From Margaritispora aquatica (Eukaryota; Ascomycota; Leotiomycetes; Helotiales; Discinellaceae): a DNA stretch of 64,000 bases. Both the position numbers and the translations under genes were made by a program. The notes below the pieces were generated by a model. The model was not told the origin of the DNA. It made no database searches and saw only the letters and a program-made list of their open reading frames with translations. This document shows positions 36,045 to 50,300 of this stretch, one piece after another (positions within the stretch are counted from its first letter, which is position 1; the number at the start of each line of letters is the position of its first letter). Location: the NCBI GenBank assembly GCA_007644065.1, contig VJWN01000019.1, forward strand, positions 434,001-498,000. Direction: 5' to 3'.

Positions 36045-39000
36045 ATGTCGGGACATCCTCAACAGCCCCAGGGGCACTACGATGATGGCTATGGCCATCA
36101 TGAACAAGGAAACACAGATTCTTACTACCAAGACGATCAAAACCAACAAGGCTACTACGATCAACACGGAGCATACGCGGATCATCAAGCACCAGGTCAC
36201 CAAGGAGGCGGTGGTGATGGATATTACGATGAATCGTGAGTGCATTTCACAATTGATAGTAAAGATAGAAAACTAACGAAATCCAAGGGGCTACTATAAC
36301 GCAGATGCCAACAATCCCTACCACCAGGATGGAGGCTATTACGAGGGCCAGGAACACGGTGGACAGTATCAGGACGAGTATTACAATGATCAGTATTACG
36401 ACCAAGGTGCGCCAGCTGCAGGTCAGCATCCACAACAAGGTGCTCCCAGACGTCGTGGCGATTCCGAGGAAGATTCCGAGACCTTCAGTGACTTCACCAT
36501 GAGATCAGACATGGCTAGAGCTGCGGATATGGACTACTATGGCCGCGGTGATGAGCGTTACAACAGCTACAACGAGAGTCAGATGGGTGGTGGACGTGGA
36601 TATCGCCCTCCTTCCTCACAGATTTCTTACGGTGGTAACAGGTCTTCTGGCGCCTCAACCCCAAACTATGGCATGGACTACAACAACGTCCTTCCTGCCG
36701 GTCAAAGATCTCGAGAGCCATACCCTGCCTGGACTTCAGATGCTCAGATTCCACTTTCGAAGGAGGAGGTTGAGGATATTTTTCTAGACTTGACCACCAA
36801 ATTCGGATTCCAACGGGACAGCATGCGTAACATGTACGACCATTTGATGACTCTCCTTGATTCACGAGCCTCTCGTATGACACCAAACCAGGCTCTTCTC
36901 TCGCTCCATGCAGATTATATTGGAGGTGACAATGCCAACTACCGGAAATGGTATTTTGCAGCTCATCTCGACTTGGATGACGCTGTTGGATTTGCCAATA
37001 TGAAGCTGGGCAAAGGCACTCGGAAGACACGCAGAGCACGTCGCGCCGCGAAGAAGAAGCAAGGAGCCGAACCCGCAAATGAACAACAAACCCTTGATCA
37101 AATGGAAGGTGACAACAGTCTGGAAGCCGCAGAATACAGATGGAAGACAAGAATGAACCGAATGTCTCAGCATGATCGTATCCGTCAATTGGCACTTTAT
37201 CTCCTTTGCTGGGGTGAAGCCAACCAGGTTAGATTCATGCCAGAGTGTCTTTGCTTCATTTTCAAGTGCGCAGACGACTATCTCAATTCACCAGCTTGCC
37301 AGAACCTGGTTGAGCCTGTGGATGAGTTCACATTCTTGAACAATGTTATCACTCCACTGTATCAATACTGCAGAGACCAGGGATATGAGATCCAGGACGG
37401 CAAGTATGTGCGCCGTGAGCGAGATCACAACAAGATTATCGGATATGATGATTGCAACCAACTTTTCTGGTATCCCGAAGGTATCGAGTTGATTGTTATG
37501 GAAGACAAGACACGCTTGGTCGACTTTCCTCCTGCAGAACGATTTTTGAAGTTGAGCCAAGTCAACTGGAACAAAGTCTTCTTCAAGACCTACAGAGAGA
37601 CTAGATCCTGGTTTCATATGCTGGTCAACTTCAATCGTATTTGGATTATTCACATTGGTGCTTTCTGGTTTTTCACTGCCAAGAACTCTCCTACTCTACT
37701 GGTTAAAAACTACGAACAAGAGGTCAACCAACAGCCCCCAGGATCATCTCAATGGTCGGCTGTGGCTCTTGGAGGTGGTATCGTTTGTCTCATCAACATC
37801 GCTGCTACTATTGCAGAATGGACTTACGTCCCACGAAAGTGGGCAGGCGCTCAACATTTGACCAAGAAGCTGATGTTCCTCATTCTCATGTTCGTTATCA
37901 ACGTTGGCCCAAGTGTCTACATCTTTGGTGTTTGCGATGATGCGGGAAGGAAGACGAAGATCTCCTTGATAATTAGTATTGTGCAATTCTTCATCGCTTT
38001 GGCTACATTCTTCTTCTTCTCGGTCATGCCACTGGGTGGATTATTTGGCAGTTACCTCACAGGAAAGACTCGCCAGTACGTCGCCAGTCAAACCTTTACT
38101 GCGAGTTTCCCTCATCTCACAGGAAACGATATGTGGATGTCTTATGGTCTCTGGCTGTGCGTCTTCGCTGCAAAGCTTGCGGAATCTTATGTCTTTTTGA
38201 CGTTGTCATTCCGTGATCCAATCCGATATCTCTCCACCATGACGATCGAGAATTGCAAGGGTGATAGATTGATCCCAGTAATTCTCTGCCATCAACAACC
38301 GAAGGTCCTCCTCATCTTGATGTTTGTCACAGATTTGTGTTTGTTCTTCTTGGACACTTTCCTGTGGTACATCATTATGAACACCATCTACTCTGTTGCT
38401 CGTTCATTTTATTTGGGTGTATCTATTTGGACACCATGGAGAAACATCTTCTCACGACTTCCAAAGCGTATCTACTCAAAGGTGCTGGCAACTACAGACA
38501 TGGAAATCAAGTACAAGCCGAAGGTCCTGATTTCTCAAATTTGGAACGCTATCGTCATCTCAATGTACCGAGAGCATTTACTTGCGATTGACCACGTTCA
38601 GAAGCTTCTTTACCATCAGGTTCCTTCCGAGCAGGAAGGCAAGAGAACATTGAGAGCACCCACCTTCTTTGTTTCGCAAGAAGATCACTCTTTCAAGACT
38701 GAATTCTTCCCAAGTCAAAGTGAGGCGGAGCGTCGCATATCTTTCTTCGCTCAATCACTTTCCACGCCAATTCCAGAGCCTCTACCGGTCGATAACATGC
38801 CAACGTTCACTGTTCTTATTCCCCATTACAGCGAGAAGATTCTTCTTTCTCTGCGTGAGATTATTCGTGAGGACGAGCCATACTCCCGTGTCACTCTTCT
38901 CGAGTATCTGAAGCAACTTCATCCTCATGAATGGGACTGCTTTGTCAAAGACACCAAGATTCTGGCTGATGAGACCTCGCAATTCAATGGCGAAAATGAG

Positions 39001-41972
39001 AAGGGTGAGAAGGATACTGCGAAGAGTAAGATTGATGATCTTCCATTCTACTGCATTGGTTTCAAATCCGCAGCTCCCGAATATACTCTTCGTACTCGTA
39101 TTTGGGCATCTCTTCGATCCCAAACGTTGTACCGTACCATCTCTGGTTTCATGAACTATTCTCGTGCTATCAAGCTTTTGTACCGAGTTGAAAACCCCGA
39201 AGTTGTTCAAATGTTCGGTGGCAACTCCGACAAGCTCGAGCGTGAACTTGAGCGGATGGCTCGTCGCAAATTCAAGCTCATCGTCTCCATGCAACGTTAT
39301 GCCAAGTTCAAGAAGGAAGAGATGGAAAACACCGAGTTCTTGCTCCGCGCTTACCCCGATCTTCAAATTGCGTACTTGGACGAAGAGGCTCCTCTTGTCG
39401 AAGGTGAAGAGCCCCGCCTGTATTCCGCTATTATCGATGGCCACTCTGAAATCATGGAAAACGGCATGCGTAGACCCAAGTTCCGCATTCAGCTATCTGG
39501 GAACCCAATTCTCGGAGATGGAAAGTCTGACAATCAAAACCACGCCATCATATTTTATCGTGGTGAATATATTCAACTCATCGATGCCAATCAAGACAAC
39601 TATCTGGAAGAATGTCTCAAGATCCGAAGTGTTTTAGCTGAATTCGAGGAAATGACCACGGACAATGTTTCTCCATACACCCCAGGTGTCGACAATCCAA
39701 AGACTCATCCTGTTGCCATCTTGGGAGCTCGTGAATATATTTTCTCTGAGAACATCGGTATTTTGGGTGATGTTGCCGCTGGTAAGGAACAAACCTTTGG
39801 TACTCTGTTCGCTCGTACTCTGGCTTCTATCGGTGGTAAACTGCATTACGGACATCCTGATTTCTTGAACGGTATCTTCATGACTACCAGAGGTGGCGTT
39901 TCCAAGGCTCAAAAAGGACTTCACTTGAACGAGGATATTTACGCTGGTATGACTGCTCTCCTCCGTGGTGGACGAATCAAGCACTGCGAATATTACCAGT
40001 GTGGAAAGGGTCGTGATCTTGGTTTTGGATCTATTCTGAACTTCACCACAAAGATTGGAACTGGTATGGGTGAGCAAATGCTTTCTCGTGAATACTATTA
40101 CCTCGGAACACAATTGCCACTGGATCGATTCTTGTCATTCTACTACGCCCATCCTGGATTTCACTTGAACAACTTGTTCATCATGTTGTCAGTGCAGATG
40201 TTCATGATCTGCCTTGTCAATCTTGGAGCTCTTAAGAACCAGACCATTCTTTGCAACTACAATGTCAATGTTCCCATCACCGATCCAATGTACCCTACTG
40301 GATGCGCAAACTTGACCCCAATTCTCAACTGGGTTTGGCGTTGTATCATCTCCATTTTCATCGTGTTCTTTATCTCTTTCGTGCCACTCGTGGTTCAAGA
40401 ATTGACAGAACGTGGTGTTTGGCGTGCAGCAACCCGTCTTGGAAAGCAATTTTGTTCTCTGTCGCCATTCTTTGAGGTTTTCGTCTGCCAGATCTATGCG
40501 AATGCCGTCCAGCAAGATCTGTCTTTTGGAGGCGCTAGATACATCGGTACCGGTCGTGGTTTTGCCACAGCTCGCATTCCTTTCGGAGTCCTATTTTCTC
40601 GATTCGCAGGGCCTTCGATCTATCTAGGTGCTCGTTCATTGATGATGCTGCTTTTCGCAACTCTCACCATCTGGCAACCGGCATTAATCTATTTCTGGGT
40701 TACCCTCCTGGCCATGTGCGCCTCGCCATTCATTTACAATCCTCATCAGTTCGCCTGGAACGATTTCTTCATCGATTACCGTGATTTCTTGCGCTGGTTA
40801 TCCAGAGGAAATTCTCGAACCCACACATCTTCGTGGATTGCTTTCTGTCGACTCACTCGTACCCGAATTACTGGCTACAAGCGCAAGGCTTTGGGAGATC
40901 CTTCTTCAAAGATGTCTGGCGATGTTCCTCGTGCTGGCTTTTCCAACTTGTTCTTTGGAGAAATTGTTGGGCCTCTATTGATCGTTGCAGTTACCTTGAT
41001 TCCATACATCTTCATCAACTCTCAGGTTGGTGTGATCGAAGAACACAATCCAGGCAAAACTATCGAACCTGTCAATGCCTTGATCCGTGTCGGTCTTGTG
41101 GCTCTTGCACCAATCGCTGTTAATGCTGGTGTCCTCGCCGCTTTCTTTGGTATGGCATGTTGTATGGGTCCCGTTCTCAGCATGTGCTGCAAGAAGTTTG
41201 GAACTGTTCTTGCAGCGATTGCGCACGGAATTGCTGTGGTCATGCTCCTGGTCATGTTCGAGGTCTTGTTCTTCTTGGAAGGCTTTGTCTTTGCCAAGGC
41301 GCTACTTGGAATGATCGCTGCCACTGCCATCCAACGATTTGTCTTCAAATTGATCATCTCATTGGCACTCACCAGAGAATTCAAGAGCGATACCTCGAAC
41401 ATTGCTTTCTGGACTGGAAAGTGGTATTCCATGGGATGGCACACGGTCTCACAACCAGCCAGAGAATTCCTCTGCAAAATCACAGAAATGGGCATGTTTG
41501 CCGGTGACTTTGTCCTCTGCCATGTTCTGCTCTTCGTCATGTTGCCCGTCATTGCAATTCCTCACGTCGACAAGGCCCATTCTGTCATGCTCTTCTGGCT
41601 CCGTCCCAGGTATGTTCCTATCCACCATATGCCTCGCATCTGCTAACCACTCTTAGTCGTCAAATCCGACCTCCAATTTACTCGACCAAGCAATCTAAGC
41701 TCAGAAAGAGACGTGTATGGAGATATGCCGTCTTGTATTTTGTCATGCTCATCGTCGCTCTTGCTCTAATCGTTGGTCCGATTGTCGCTGGTGACATGAT
41801 TCTAGATATGGCAAAGGACCTCACAGCGAATAATAAGGATATCTTTTATCTCTTCCAACCAACTGGGTTGAACAACAATGATACCCGAAACGAGACTGCT
41901 ACGGGTACTGGAAACAGGACTGCTGTTGAGACAGCAGCAAATACCGGAGCTGCCAGAATCAAATTGTTTTAG
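36045..41972 (+). CDS. FKS1: beta-1,3-glucan synthase catalytic subunit
   Basis: Plasma-membrane GT48 enzyme that polymerises UDP-glucose into beta-1,3-glucan, activated by Rho1; target of echinocandins. Exons 36045-36235, 36288-41609 and 41657-41972 with introns of 52 and 47 nt; 1942 aa, as expected for filamentous fungi. N-terminus is Gln/Tyr/Gly-rich (1-150). The FKS1 domain 1 region starts near [15 protein letters not shown] and contains [19 protein letters not shown]. Two clusters of membrane helices flank a large cytosolic catalytic region (for example [24 protein letters not shown], split here only by position). Echinocandin hot spot 1, FLTLSFRDP, is at about 700-708; hot spot 2, NWVWRCII, at about 1411-1418. 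The 105-residue last exon supplies [16 protein letters not shown], a terminal helix, and a Thr/Asn-rich tail. Tandem with LCB1 610 bp downstream. The first exon would be missed without the GTGAGT intron. Confidence 0.98.
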
Positions 41973-42581
41973 AGGGTGGAAACTGTATAAATGACTGCCA
42001 GATTGTACATTAGAAGGATGTGGAGTAGTCCATTTCGACGATTTTTTTTCGGTTCGATGCGATGGGTGGCAAAGGTGTTTTCGAATAATCGTTTTCGGTG
42101 TTATATGGTACACGGCTTAGACTCTATTTCTTTTTCACTCACGCACTGCATCACGACCACATGTCTAGTTGGCGAGGCTTTGAGGCAGCACGCAAGGAGA
42201 TGAAGCTGCAAGGAATGCAGCATGATAATACAGAAGTTTGCACAAAAACTAGGAATGAAATGTAGTTCTACTGTACTGTGATCTTGATTGCAATTGAATG
42301 CAATGTGATATCCTATAAGTCTAATTTCTTGTACTAAGATGGCTTTCGAGACAAAACTTCGCAATGTTTCTTTCCAAACACTTCCTCACAAAGGAAACAT
42401 CTTTCTGACCAACTTGTGACTTCCATTTCTCTCCTTGGTAATATATGATCATGTGACGTTAACTTCGGAACACGGACATTTCATTAGTGGCTCCGACCAA
42501 AAGTTGCATCGTGAGGGCATCAACACGCCTCCTATCCGAGTCAAGTCAACATAACTCCTGTTCTTCACAACTAAATCACCA
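41973..42581. other. intergenic FKS1 3' / LCB1 promoter
   Basis: 609 bp between tandem genes. A TGTGACGTTAAC element lies near 42453-42464 (CRE-like TGACGT core). No ORF. Confidence 0.5.
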
Positions 42582-44373
42582 ATGTCGTTCTTCAACCCGT
42601 CCATCGACAAAATGGAGTTCCAAGATGCAAAGCAATTTGCCATGCGATCCATGAATGAAATCACAAGCACCTTTCAGAAAGTTCCTGGCTCAGCCATGCT
42701 CATCCGGTATATCCAATCCAGCTACCAAAACGACCCTTTCCGTTCGGCCATTGAGTTGATCCTGGTGATCTTTTTTATTCGATATCTTCTTGCGCCTTCG
42801 TATGCGACACATAATGGAAATTTTGTCAAGTTATCGGAGGAAGTGAGTCTGCTGTGGGAGGATGTATGCATGCACGGCTTCTAATGGCAAAATAGGAGAT
42901 TGATGACTTGGTTGACGAGTGGACACCTGAGCCTTTGGTTGCACCGCAGACTGCCTTTGAGGAGGAAGTTGCTGAGAAACTCCCTGTGATTGTTGGGTAC
43001 GTTTCCTAGCCTCGAGTTTAAGCAGCTGGCTAATACTGGAGTAGCCCTACAGGACCTAAGGTGAAGCTCTCAAACGGCCGGTCCGTAATCAACCTCGCAT
43101 CTTACAACTTCTATAACTTCGTCGGTAACGAGCAAGTTAAGCAAAAGGCGATCGATACCCTTCGCAAATACGGCGTGGGACCATGTGGCCCCCCTCAATT
43201 CTACGGTACGCAGGATGTCCATATGGATACGGAGTCTGACATTGCGTCCTGTCTTGGAACGGAGGCGTGCATTGTGTATGCGCAGGCCTTTTCTACTATT
43301 TCCAGCGTCATTCCTGCGTTCTGTAAGAGAGGCGATATTATTGTTGCTGATCGTGCGTGCAATTTTGCCATTCGTAAGGGTTTACAGATTTGCAGAAGCA
43401 CGATCCGGTATTATGAGCATAACAACATGGAGGATTTGGAGAGGGTGTTGCAGAAGGTTGTTAAGGAACAGGCTAAGAAGCCTTTGACCAGAAGGTTCAT
43501 TGTCACTGAGGGTCTGTTTGAGACCGTTGGTGACTGTTCTGATTTGCCCAAGCTGGTAAGTGCACAAAACAGCAACCTAGCAACGTAAGATTACTAACGA
43601 GAGACTTAGGTGGAGCTCAAGCTTCGCTACAAATTCCGCCTTATGCTTGACGAGACATGGTCTTTCGGTGTCTTAGGACGAACCGGTCGTGGTCTTACGG
43701 AAGCCCAAAATGTAGATGCCAGGGAAGTTGATATGCTTATTGGCTCACTCGCTGGACCTCTCTGTGCCGGCGGTGGATTCTGTGCAGGTACTTCTGACAT
43801 TGTCGCTCACCAACGTATCACCTCTGCTTCATACACCTACTCCGCTGCTTTGCCTGCTATGCTGGCTACAACAGCCAGCGAGACACTCAGCATGCTTCAA
43901 ACAAACCCAGAAATCTTGGTCCAATGCCGAGAAAACATCAAGGCTATTCGCGCCCAACTTGACCCCCGAAGCGATTGGGTTCACTGCACCAGCTCTCTTG
44001 ATAATCCAGTCATGTTGCTCGTCCTTAAGCCTGAGATTGTCAACTCCAGACGTCTTAGCATTGAGGACCAAGAGCGTGTTTTGCAGGAGTGTGTTGAAGA
44101 GGTTAGCTTATCTCCTTCTCTTAATGAACATTAGCTAACAAATATTAGACGCTCAACAATGGCGTCCTCATCACGAGACTAAAGAGCATGCCCGCCGGCC
44201 CCAGTACAAACGGTAAATCAGAGGACTGGAAGCTACAGCCCGCGCTCAAAGTGTGCGTCACCACCGGTCTCACTAAAAAGGAGATTGAAAAGGCAGGTAT
44301 CACCATTCGACATGCAATCACCAAGGTCTTGACCAAGAAATCGAGCAGCAAGCTTTTACCTCCTGCTGCTTGA
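42582..44373 (+). CDS. LCB1: serine palmitoyltransferase subunit 1
   Basis: ER-membrane subunit of the enzyme condensing serine and palmitoyl-CoA, the first step of sphingolipid synthesis. Exons 42582-42842, 42896-42996, 43045-43555, 43610-44101 and 44149-44373; 529 aa, usual length 480-560. One N-terminal membrane helix (AIELILVIFFIRYLLA). Fold-type-I aminotransferase core: NLASYNFYNFVG, KYGVGPCGPPQFYGTQDVH, GTEACIVYAQAFSTI, TEGLFETVGDCSDLPKL, LDETWSFGVLGRTGRG. The place where LCB2 carries the PLP lysine reads GSLAGPLCAGGGFC, without lysine, which marks this as the non-catalytic LCB1 subunit. The Cys of GPCGPP equals the position mutated in human SPTLC1 neuropathy. The donor of intron 4 is the weak GTTAGC, but phase and conserved downstream sequence (TLNNGVLITRL) support it. 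Confidence 0.96.
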
Positions 44374-47300
44374 CTTGGTTGGTGGTGAAGTCTTTTAGGA
44401 TCGCTTGTATGATAGATTAGCTTGGCGAGGCTGGCATGGATTGTATTTTTGGGAGGAAGCATTAGACATGGATGGAGTTTGGAGGAGGTGTCTGTCTGTA
44501 TAGCAAGCGAGCGACTGAGTGAGCGCGGTGGTAGCTGCCAGCTGCTACTGCGATTTAATGTGTAATTTGAGCGATGATAGCGAAATGAATACAGAGCATG
44601 ACTTCAAGGTTACTTTCCATTGTCTGCCGAGCAGCGTCATGTTTGAATCCTCACCATGACTTTCCTGCTAGGTAGGCGCACTTGAGTCTATCTAGTATGC
44701 GAATGGATATTGTGTTAACCTGCGTTAGCCTATCTTTGGTAGTGTGGTGTGTCTCGCCCTGTTCTGTTACTCGCTTCAGTGCATTAGTTTGCTGTTACTG
44801 TCAAGTGAAGGGGGGTTAAGGTCTAGTTATCCTTTCTTTCTTCCTGTGATGTTGATAGTAAGGTATTCTGTCTGTCCATCAGTCTGCTGGGCTGGCTGGT
44901 GTGTCACTTTTACAAACAGCTGATTTCCTCTGCTTTGCTCTGCTCACTTGATTACGATCATGATTCCTAACTACGCTAGCACATCATCTCTCTGTGTGGT
45001 GGGTTGGTAGGTCAGTGGGCTAGTAGGTTGGATACTGGAAGGCTTGATGTGGAGTACCTATGTTGGTGTGGATGGTTAGGGGTAGGATATCGATGTGACA
45101 ATGATGTTGATGTTGGTGTTGATGATGATGATTACGAGAAGAGGGAGAGGGGGAGGCTGTTACGCTGGATGGATGAATGGATGGAGGGGTGGGGGGAGGG
45201 AGTAGAAGTTGGGGAGTTGGGGAGTTGGGCGGTGCAGGAGGAAGTCGGTTTGCATTTCCATTGGTATTTGTATTTGCATCCAACTCCACAACATTGCAAA
45301 TATGCATAGGTACATCCACGATTCCTGGTGTTGTATTGTACTGTATCTGCATCGGTTCATAGATGAGTTATGACGGATGAGTAGGTAGATGTGAGACTTG
45401 TTTGAGTGACTGGTTGGTTGGTTGGTTGGTTGGTCAGCTGGTGTGTTGGTTGGTAAGTAGGTAAGTACTGGAGTTCATTAAGCGAGACACTATAGACAGA
45501 CGATAGATTGATCTCCTGTGAGTATTGGAATAGTTAGGATATGTATTTGAGACCTATTCTATCCACTTGTTTGGTTTCTAGTAAAGAGGAGAGAGAGAAG
45601 TCGTTGACCTGCTGTTGGGTAAAAGAGGGTTAGGTATACCGTCATATAAACAGAAGTACAACTGCTTCCTAGTCCTAGGTCGCGAGAAGGGTTTGGACAT
45701 AGACACGAGCAAGCTAGGGCGAAGTTCAGGTGGGAGAGTAGATTGGTATGTAGGTGGGTAGGTAGGTAGAAGGCAAGGAGGATTGTTTTTGTCAATGCTC
45801 GATGGACAGACAGACTGGAGGGAAGAAGAGAAGTGAGTGAGTAGATGAATGTTCGCGTAGTCGGATAACATGCAGGGCATCAACTATGTAATTCTCTGTA
45901 GCATCCATACTGCATAAACGACTGACACCCTAGAACAGAAATCCAATGCTACAGTCACAATACTATACCTGACGTCACTCCTGCCCCTCCTCCTCAGCAC
46001 AGAAGTCAATGCCACGGTTACGGTTACACCACCTTACCTGGTGTGACGCTATAGGGTAACGAAATACAGTAAACCTGTTTGCGCACTTCAAATTCGATAC
46101 CGTGAGCTCGCCTATAGATTCGATGCTCTGAAAATAGTCATGGCATTTATTTCAGTCCTCGTTCCTCTGCGTGTGAGCAAATGTAGATGCAGACACGGGA
46201 GGTTGGTTGACCTGGCTCATGCGGCTATCTCAATGACTGACGCGCAGTCTCGATATGCGTGTTTGGTCGGTCGGTCTCGAGGGGGTTGGGCTGGTTAGAA
46301 AAAGATAGGCAGGTAGCGAAGATAAAAAGATAAGATGATATATCGTGCGATCTGGAAAGATACATGGATTGGAATTTGTGAGGCATTGTGGATTAAACAC
46401 ACTGTCACGAGTAAGTAAGTGCCTCAGGCGTGTCAAGTGATAAGCTTGATAGTTGCATTCCTTTTGAGGCAACAGCTCTGCCTTTTCAGTCAGTCCAGAT
46501 GAGAGACAGATTGATTCTGCAGGGAGATTAGATAGTCATCCATCTGTTTGAGTGAGGTGGAGTAGTACTGTATAGGCGAGAACGATCTATGGAATTCATT
46601 CTGGAAATTTATTTCTGCGAATCATACAAGAAAACTTCTTGTCACGCAAGCAATTCGGGTTACTGTAAACTGCAGTAAAGTTTCCACTCTCAAAAGCCTA
46701 TCTCATACACACTCTATTTCGAAAAGCAAGGAAAATGCGCATATAAAAACAACTCCCATAGCTTCCACAATTCACGCAGCAAGTGCAAGGAATGTCTCGT
46801 GGAACACATGAAGAGCGGTGTATCTTGAAAAGCTCATGCGCTGGCAAGAATTTAATCGCTCGCGCAGGTATCTCGACGTTGGATCGATGCGTGTAAGTGA
46901 AAACTGGAGGCTGGTGATGTGCATTGGGAATCAATGAGGTGAGATCGCGTCGCGATGGAAATCTGGCCGTGTCTTAGATATTGACAGCGGGAGTGAGATA
47001 GGGAGCGAGCGAGAGAAAGAGAGGCTTGATGATGGTGATGGAGATGGCGATGGGTGACAGTGACAGTGACTGTGATAGTGATAGGATATTGAGGTGCAGG
47101 CAGATATGGCGGTGATGAGATTGTTGGGACAAGGCTTGGAAGGCTGAATATTTTGTGAAACTATGTACGCAACTTTGAGTACATCGTTGCGCTTGCATGA
47201 TCTTCATTGTAGGTTCAAGGGAGTTGAATTGATTTTGAAGAACTAGCGTTTACCCTTTAGAGTGCGAAGGTTAGCAAGCAATTCAATGATCAGCAAAACC

Positions 47301-50300
47301 TAAGAGATGTGACATTATGCTGACCAAAAAAGTTAGCACCGTAGTAAGAATCATGTCTGCCAAACAGACTTCTAGCGAAACTTACTTATCTCCGTCCAGA
47401 CTTCAGAGGTGAACCACCAGTTGTGACTGTGATGTTGTACATGCATGATACTAGGATGCATCACGACAACAAATGCAAAAAATTTGTTCACGAGGTCTTA
47501 ATCAACATCTCGGGCTTTCATTCCGAAATCTTCAAGATCTCAAAGTCTCACTGTGTTGTATCTCATAGCACCCTGTTTACCGAGTAAGAACGATGAAAAG
47601 ACTTCTTGTTCACCGTGTATCTCGATTCTCAACGCGGTGAAGAGAAGAGCTAAAGGTGCAAAAGGAAGCCCACGTAGTTTGAGGGAAATCATTGTTTTTG
47701 ATATGTGCACAAGCCACAGCAACTCAACACAGACAATGCATGAACGGACTTGCTTCTTGGAAAAAATGAAATAAAGCCACAGCTTTGTGAGACCTTACAG
47801 CCACACGTTTTGTGTATTCGATTTTGTATCAGATCCTCAAATTTCCACTTCGATTGAATGGTGAGAATGTCAGAAGAAATTTCCGAGCTGGAAGTCTTTG
47901 CCAAGCCTAGGAGTTCATCTGATGTTGATTTACGAAGAACAAATTTGCAGCTTATAGTCTCAGAAAACACACCTAAGGTTATTTCACTAGTTTACTGTGT
48001 GCAGAATACGCTCATATTAATATTCATGTTTTCAGGTATACGTTTTCAGGCATGTCATCATCATCATCATCATGGTCGCTGACTCGATCCTTCGAGTCTG
48101 TGTTTTTTGCCGACATGCTATACGAAGCGAGGGAAGGCCAGAACAAGATACAAGTGGGCCAGGGAGAAGCCAGCCCTGCTCTGGTGTGCAGATCATGATA
48201 ACACATCAAAGCTAGAAAGATTGGCTGAAAACTCGAACACAGCCCCTGCCTACGGTGCAAACGCCATGGTTCCGAGAGCATCTGGAAAGTCGAAAAGCCC
48301 GACTCTTGCACTTTGTTCCCCGAGATTCGAGATTTGAGGACTGATGTCTCGCTCAGGAACAAAGTCAAGACATCCGAAAAGTAGAGCTGCACTGAGACAG
48401 ATCTTGGCTCGAGGAGTTCCGACAAGCATGAGTTTGAGGCTTTTTCTGTGGCTTCCATTCGCCTTTTAGGCTGTCGATCCAAGACACGGGACATCTTACC
48501 AATGGTCAATAGCCAAGAAGTCAACAATACCCTTTTGATGCGTTGGTCTGGGTCAATGCTGTTTTCGTCTTAGGAGCGGAATGTTCGGATCCCAACTTGT
48601 CAAGTACGGAGGTAAGGTTTCTGACTTTTCAGGCACGAGTAAGCGAATGCAGGAACATGTAAACTGCATCCGTACCTGAAAATGCCGTCCAATGACCATG
48701 TAGCCGATGCCGATTCTGTCAGTTCAGGGGTAAAGAATATGCTCTTTGTCAAGCTTGAAGTTTGTTGGCAAATTTTATGGAACAGCGGCAAATGGAAGAA
48801 CCTTTCAGCAACTTAGTGTGGTCGTTATTGGTGGGTAATGTAAAGCAAAAACCGGGTTTGAGCTTGCAATGCTGTTCATCTGAAAGGCCATCTCGGTCGG
48901 GTAATCTAATTGAGTTTGTTGTCGCAGACTGGCCCGAACTGGGCTCCCCATGTGAAATCCAGCTGTCATCCCATGCCCAGACCAGGATATGATCTGCCAT
49001 GCCTTGCCAAGTAAATATTGCGACTTTCCCACTCCCTTCGCGCCCCCAGCCAGTCCCGCGCGGCCGATGGCACAGATCGAGCAGTGCCTATCAGTGTGTT
49101 ACATTGGCGATAACAGGAAACGAGCGCTTGGGTCCAGAGAATGTCTTGAAGAAGAAATTCTAGACATCAAGGCTAGATCAAATGTCTTGTGGGAAGTAGC
49201 GCTGCCACGCGGTTTGGCCCAAGAAGGATTTGCTTCGTTGGCAAATGTGGTAATGGAATGAAAGGCTGGGGGATTCCATTGGTACCAAGTCACCCGTTTT
49301 CGCTCATCGGATGTTTGGTCCTGCTGCATGCAGTCTTCCGATTAAACTGTCTTGCACGCCAGTAGAGTGGGCTTCTCTTCAGGCTAGACATTTGTGCTGC
49401 TTTTCACATGATACTGCATATGAAGCTGGAAATCCTGAAGCCATCTCAACATTGCAAGATTCAGAAAGAATTTGTCTGCTCACCGACTTGGCGGGGTAGT
49501 CATGAGGGCCACTTTGCCATGAGGAAGACCTAGACAATCATGAAGGAATGAAAAGTACATAAGCAGACATGAGTAACAGCCAATGAAACAATCATAGAAC
49601 CACCTATAGTATATCAATGTGAATAATCCACAGCTTTCCATGATACCTGTACTTTGCTTCACAAAACAAGACCTTCGACATTATCATCTGCCTAGACTTC
49701 AAGCACAGATACTGATATCAAACAGCCGGCATATCAATACGAACAACCAAGAAACAACAAGAAACGTAAACAAGGTCAGAAACATCCGACCTCTCCAAGA
49801 GTCTAACCACCCCATAGCCGCAGCTAAGATAGTTTGTCAGTTTCGCGGGCCATCGGGCTAAGACTTTGTTGGCAGTGGATGCGTTAGCAGCCAGCCCAGA
49901 GAAATAAAAAGTAACGTGATCCAATTTCGGATTACAAGAAGCGAGGAACATCCCCAGCACTGCCAACCTTTCCTCTCCTCCTCCACTCTCAAATCCCTGG
50001 ACCCTTCAATCTTCCTGTTCTGTCTTCCACGACCCACAGTCTTGACGACTTTCCAATCTCCCCGGTGGACAACCATTCATTCATTCCTTTTGAATATCAC
50101 AATACCACATTACCACAATAAACAAACTCGTTCCTTCTCTCAATAACGACTTACTCGGGCACCTGCCAACCAACCAACCTACCGACCGATTGAATCATTC
50201 CTTCTTCAACCCGTCGATTCAAATCATACCGTACGTCCTCTATCGACTTCCCTCCCGCATCTGTGATTGCGATATATCTCAAGTCCCGGACTTGCAACCA

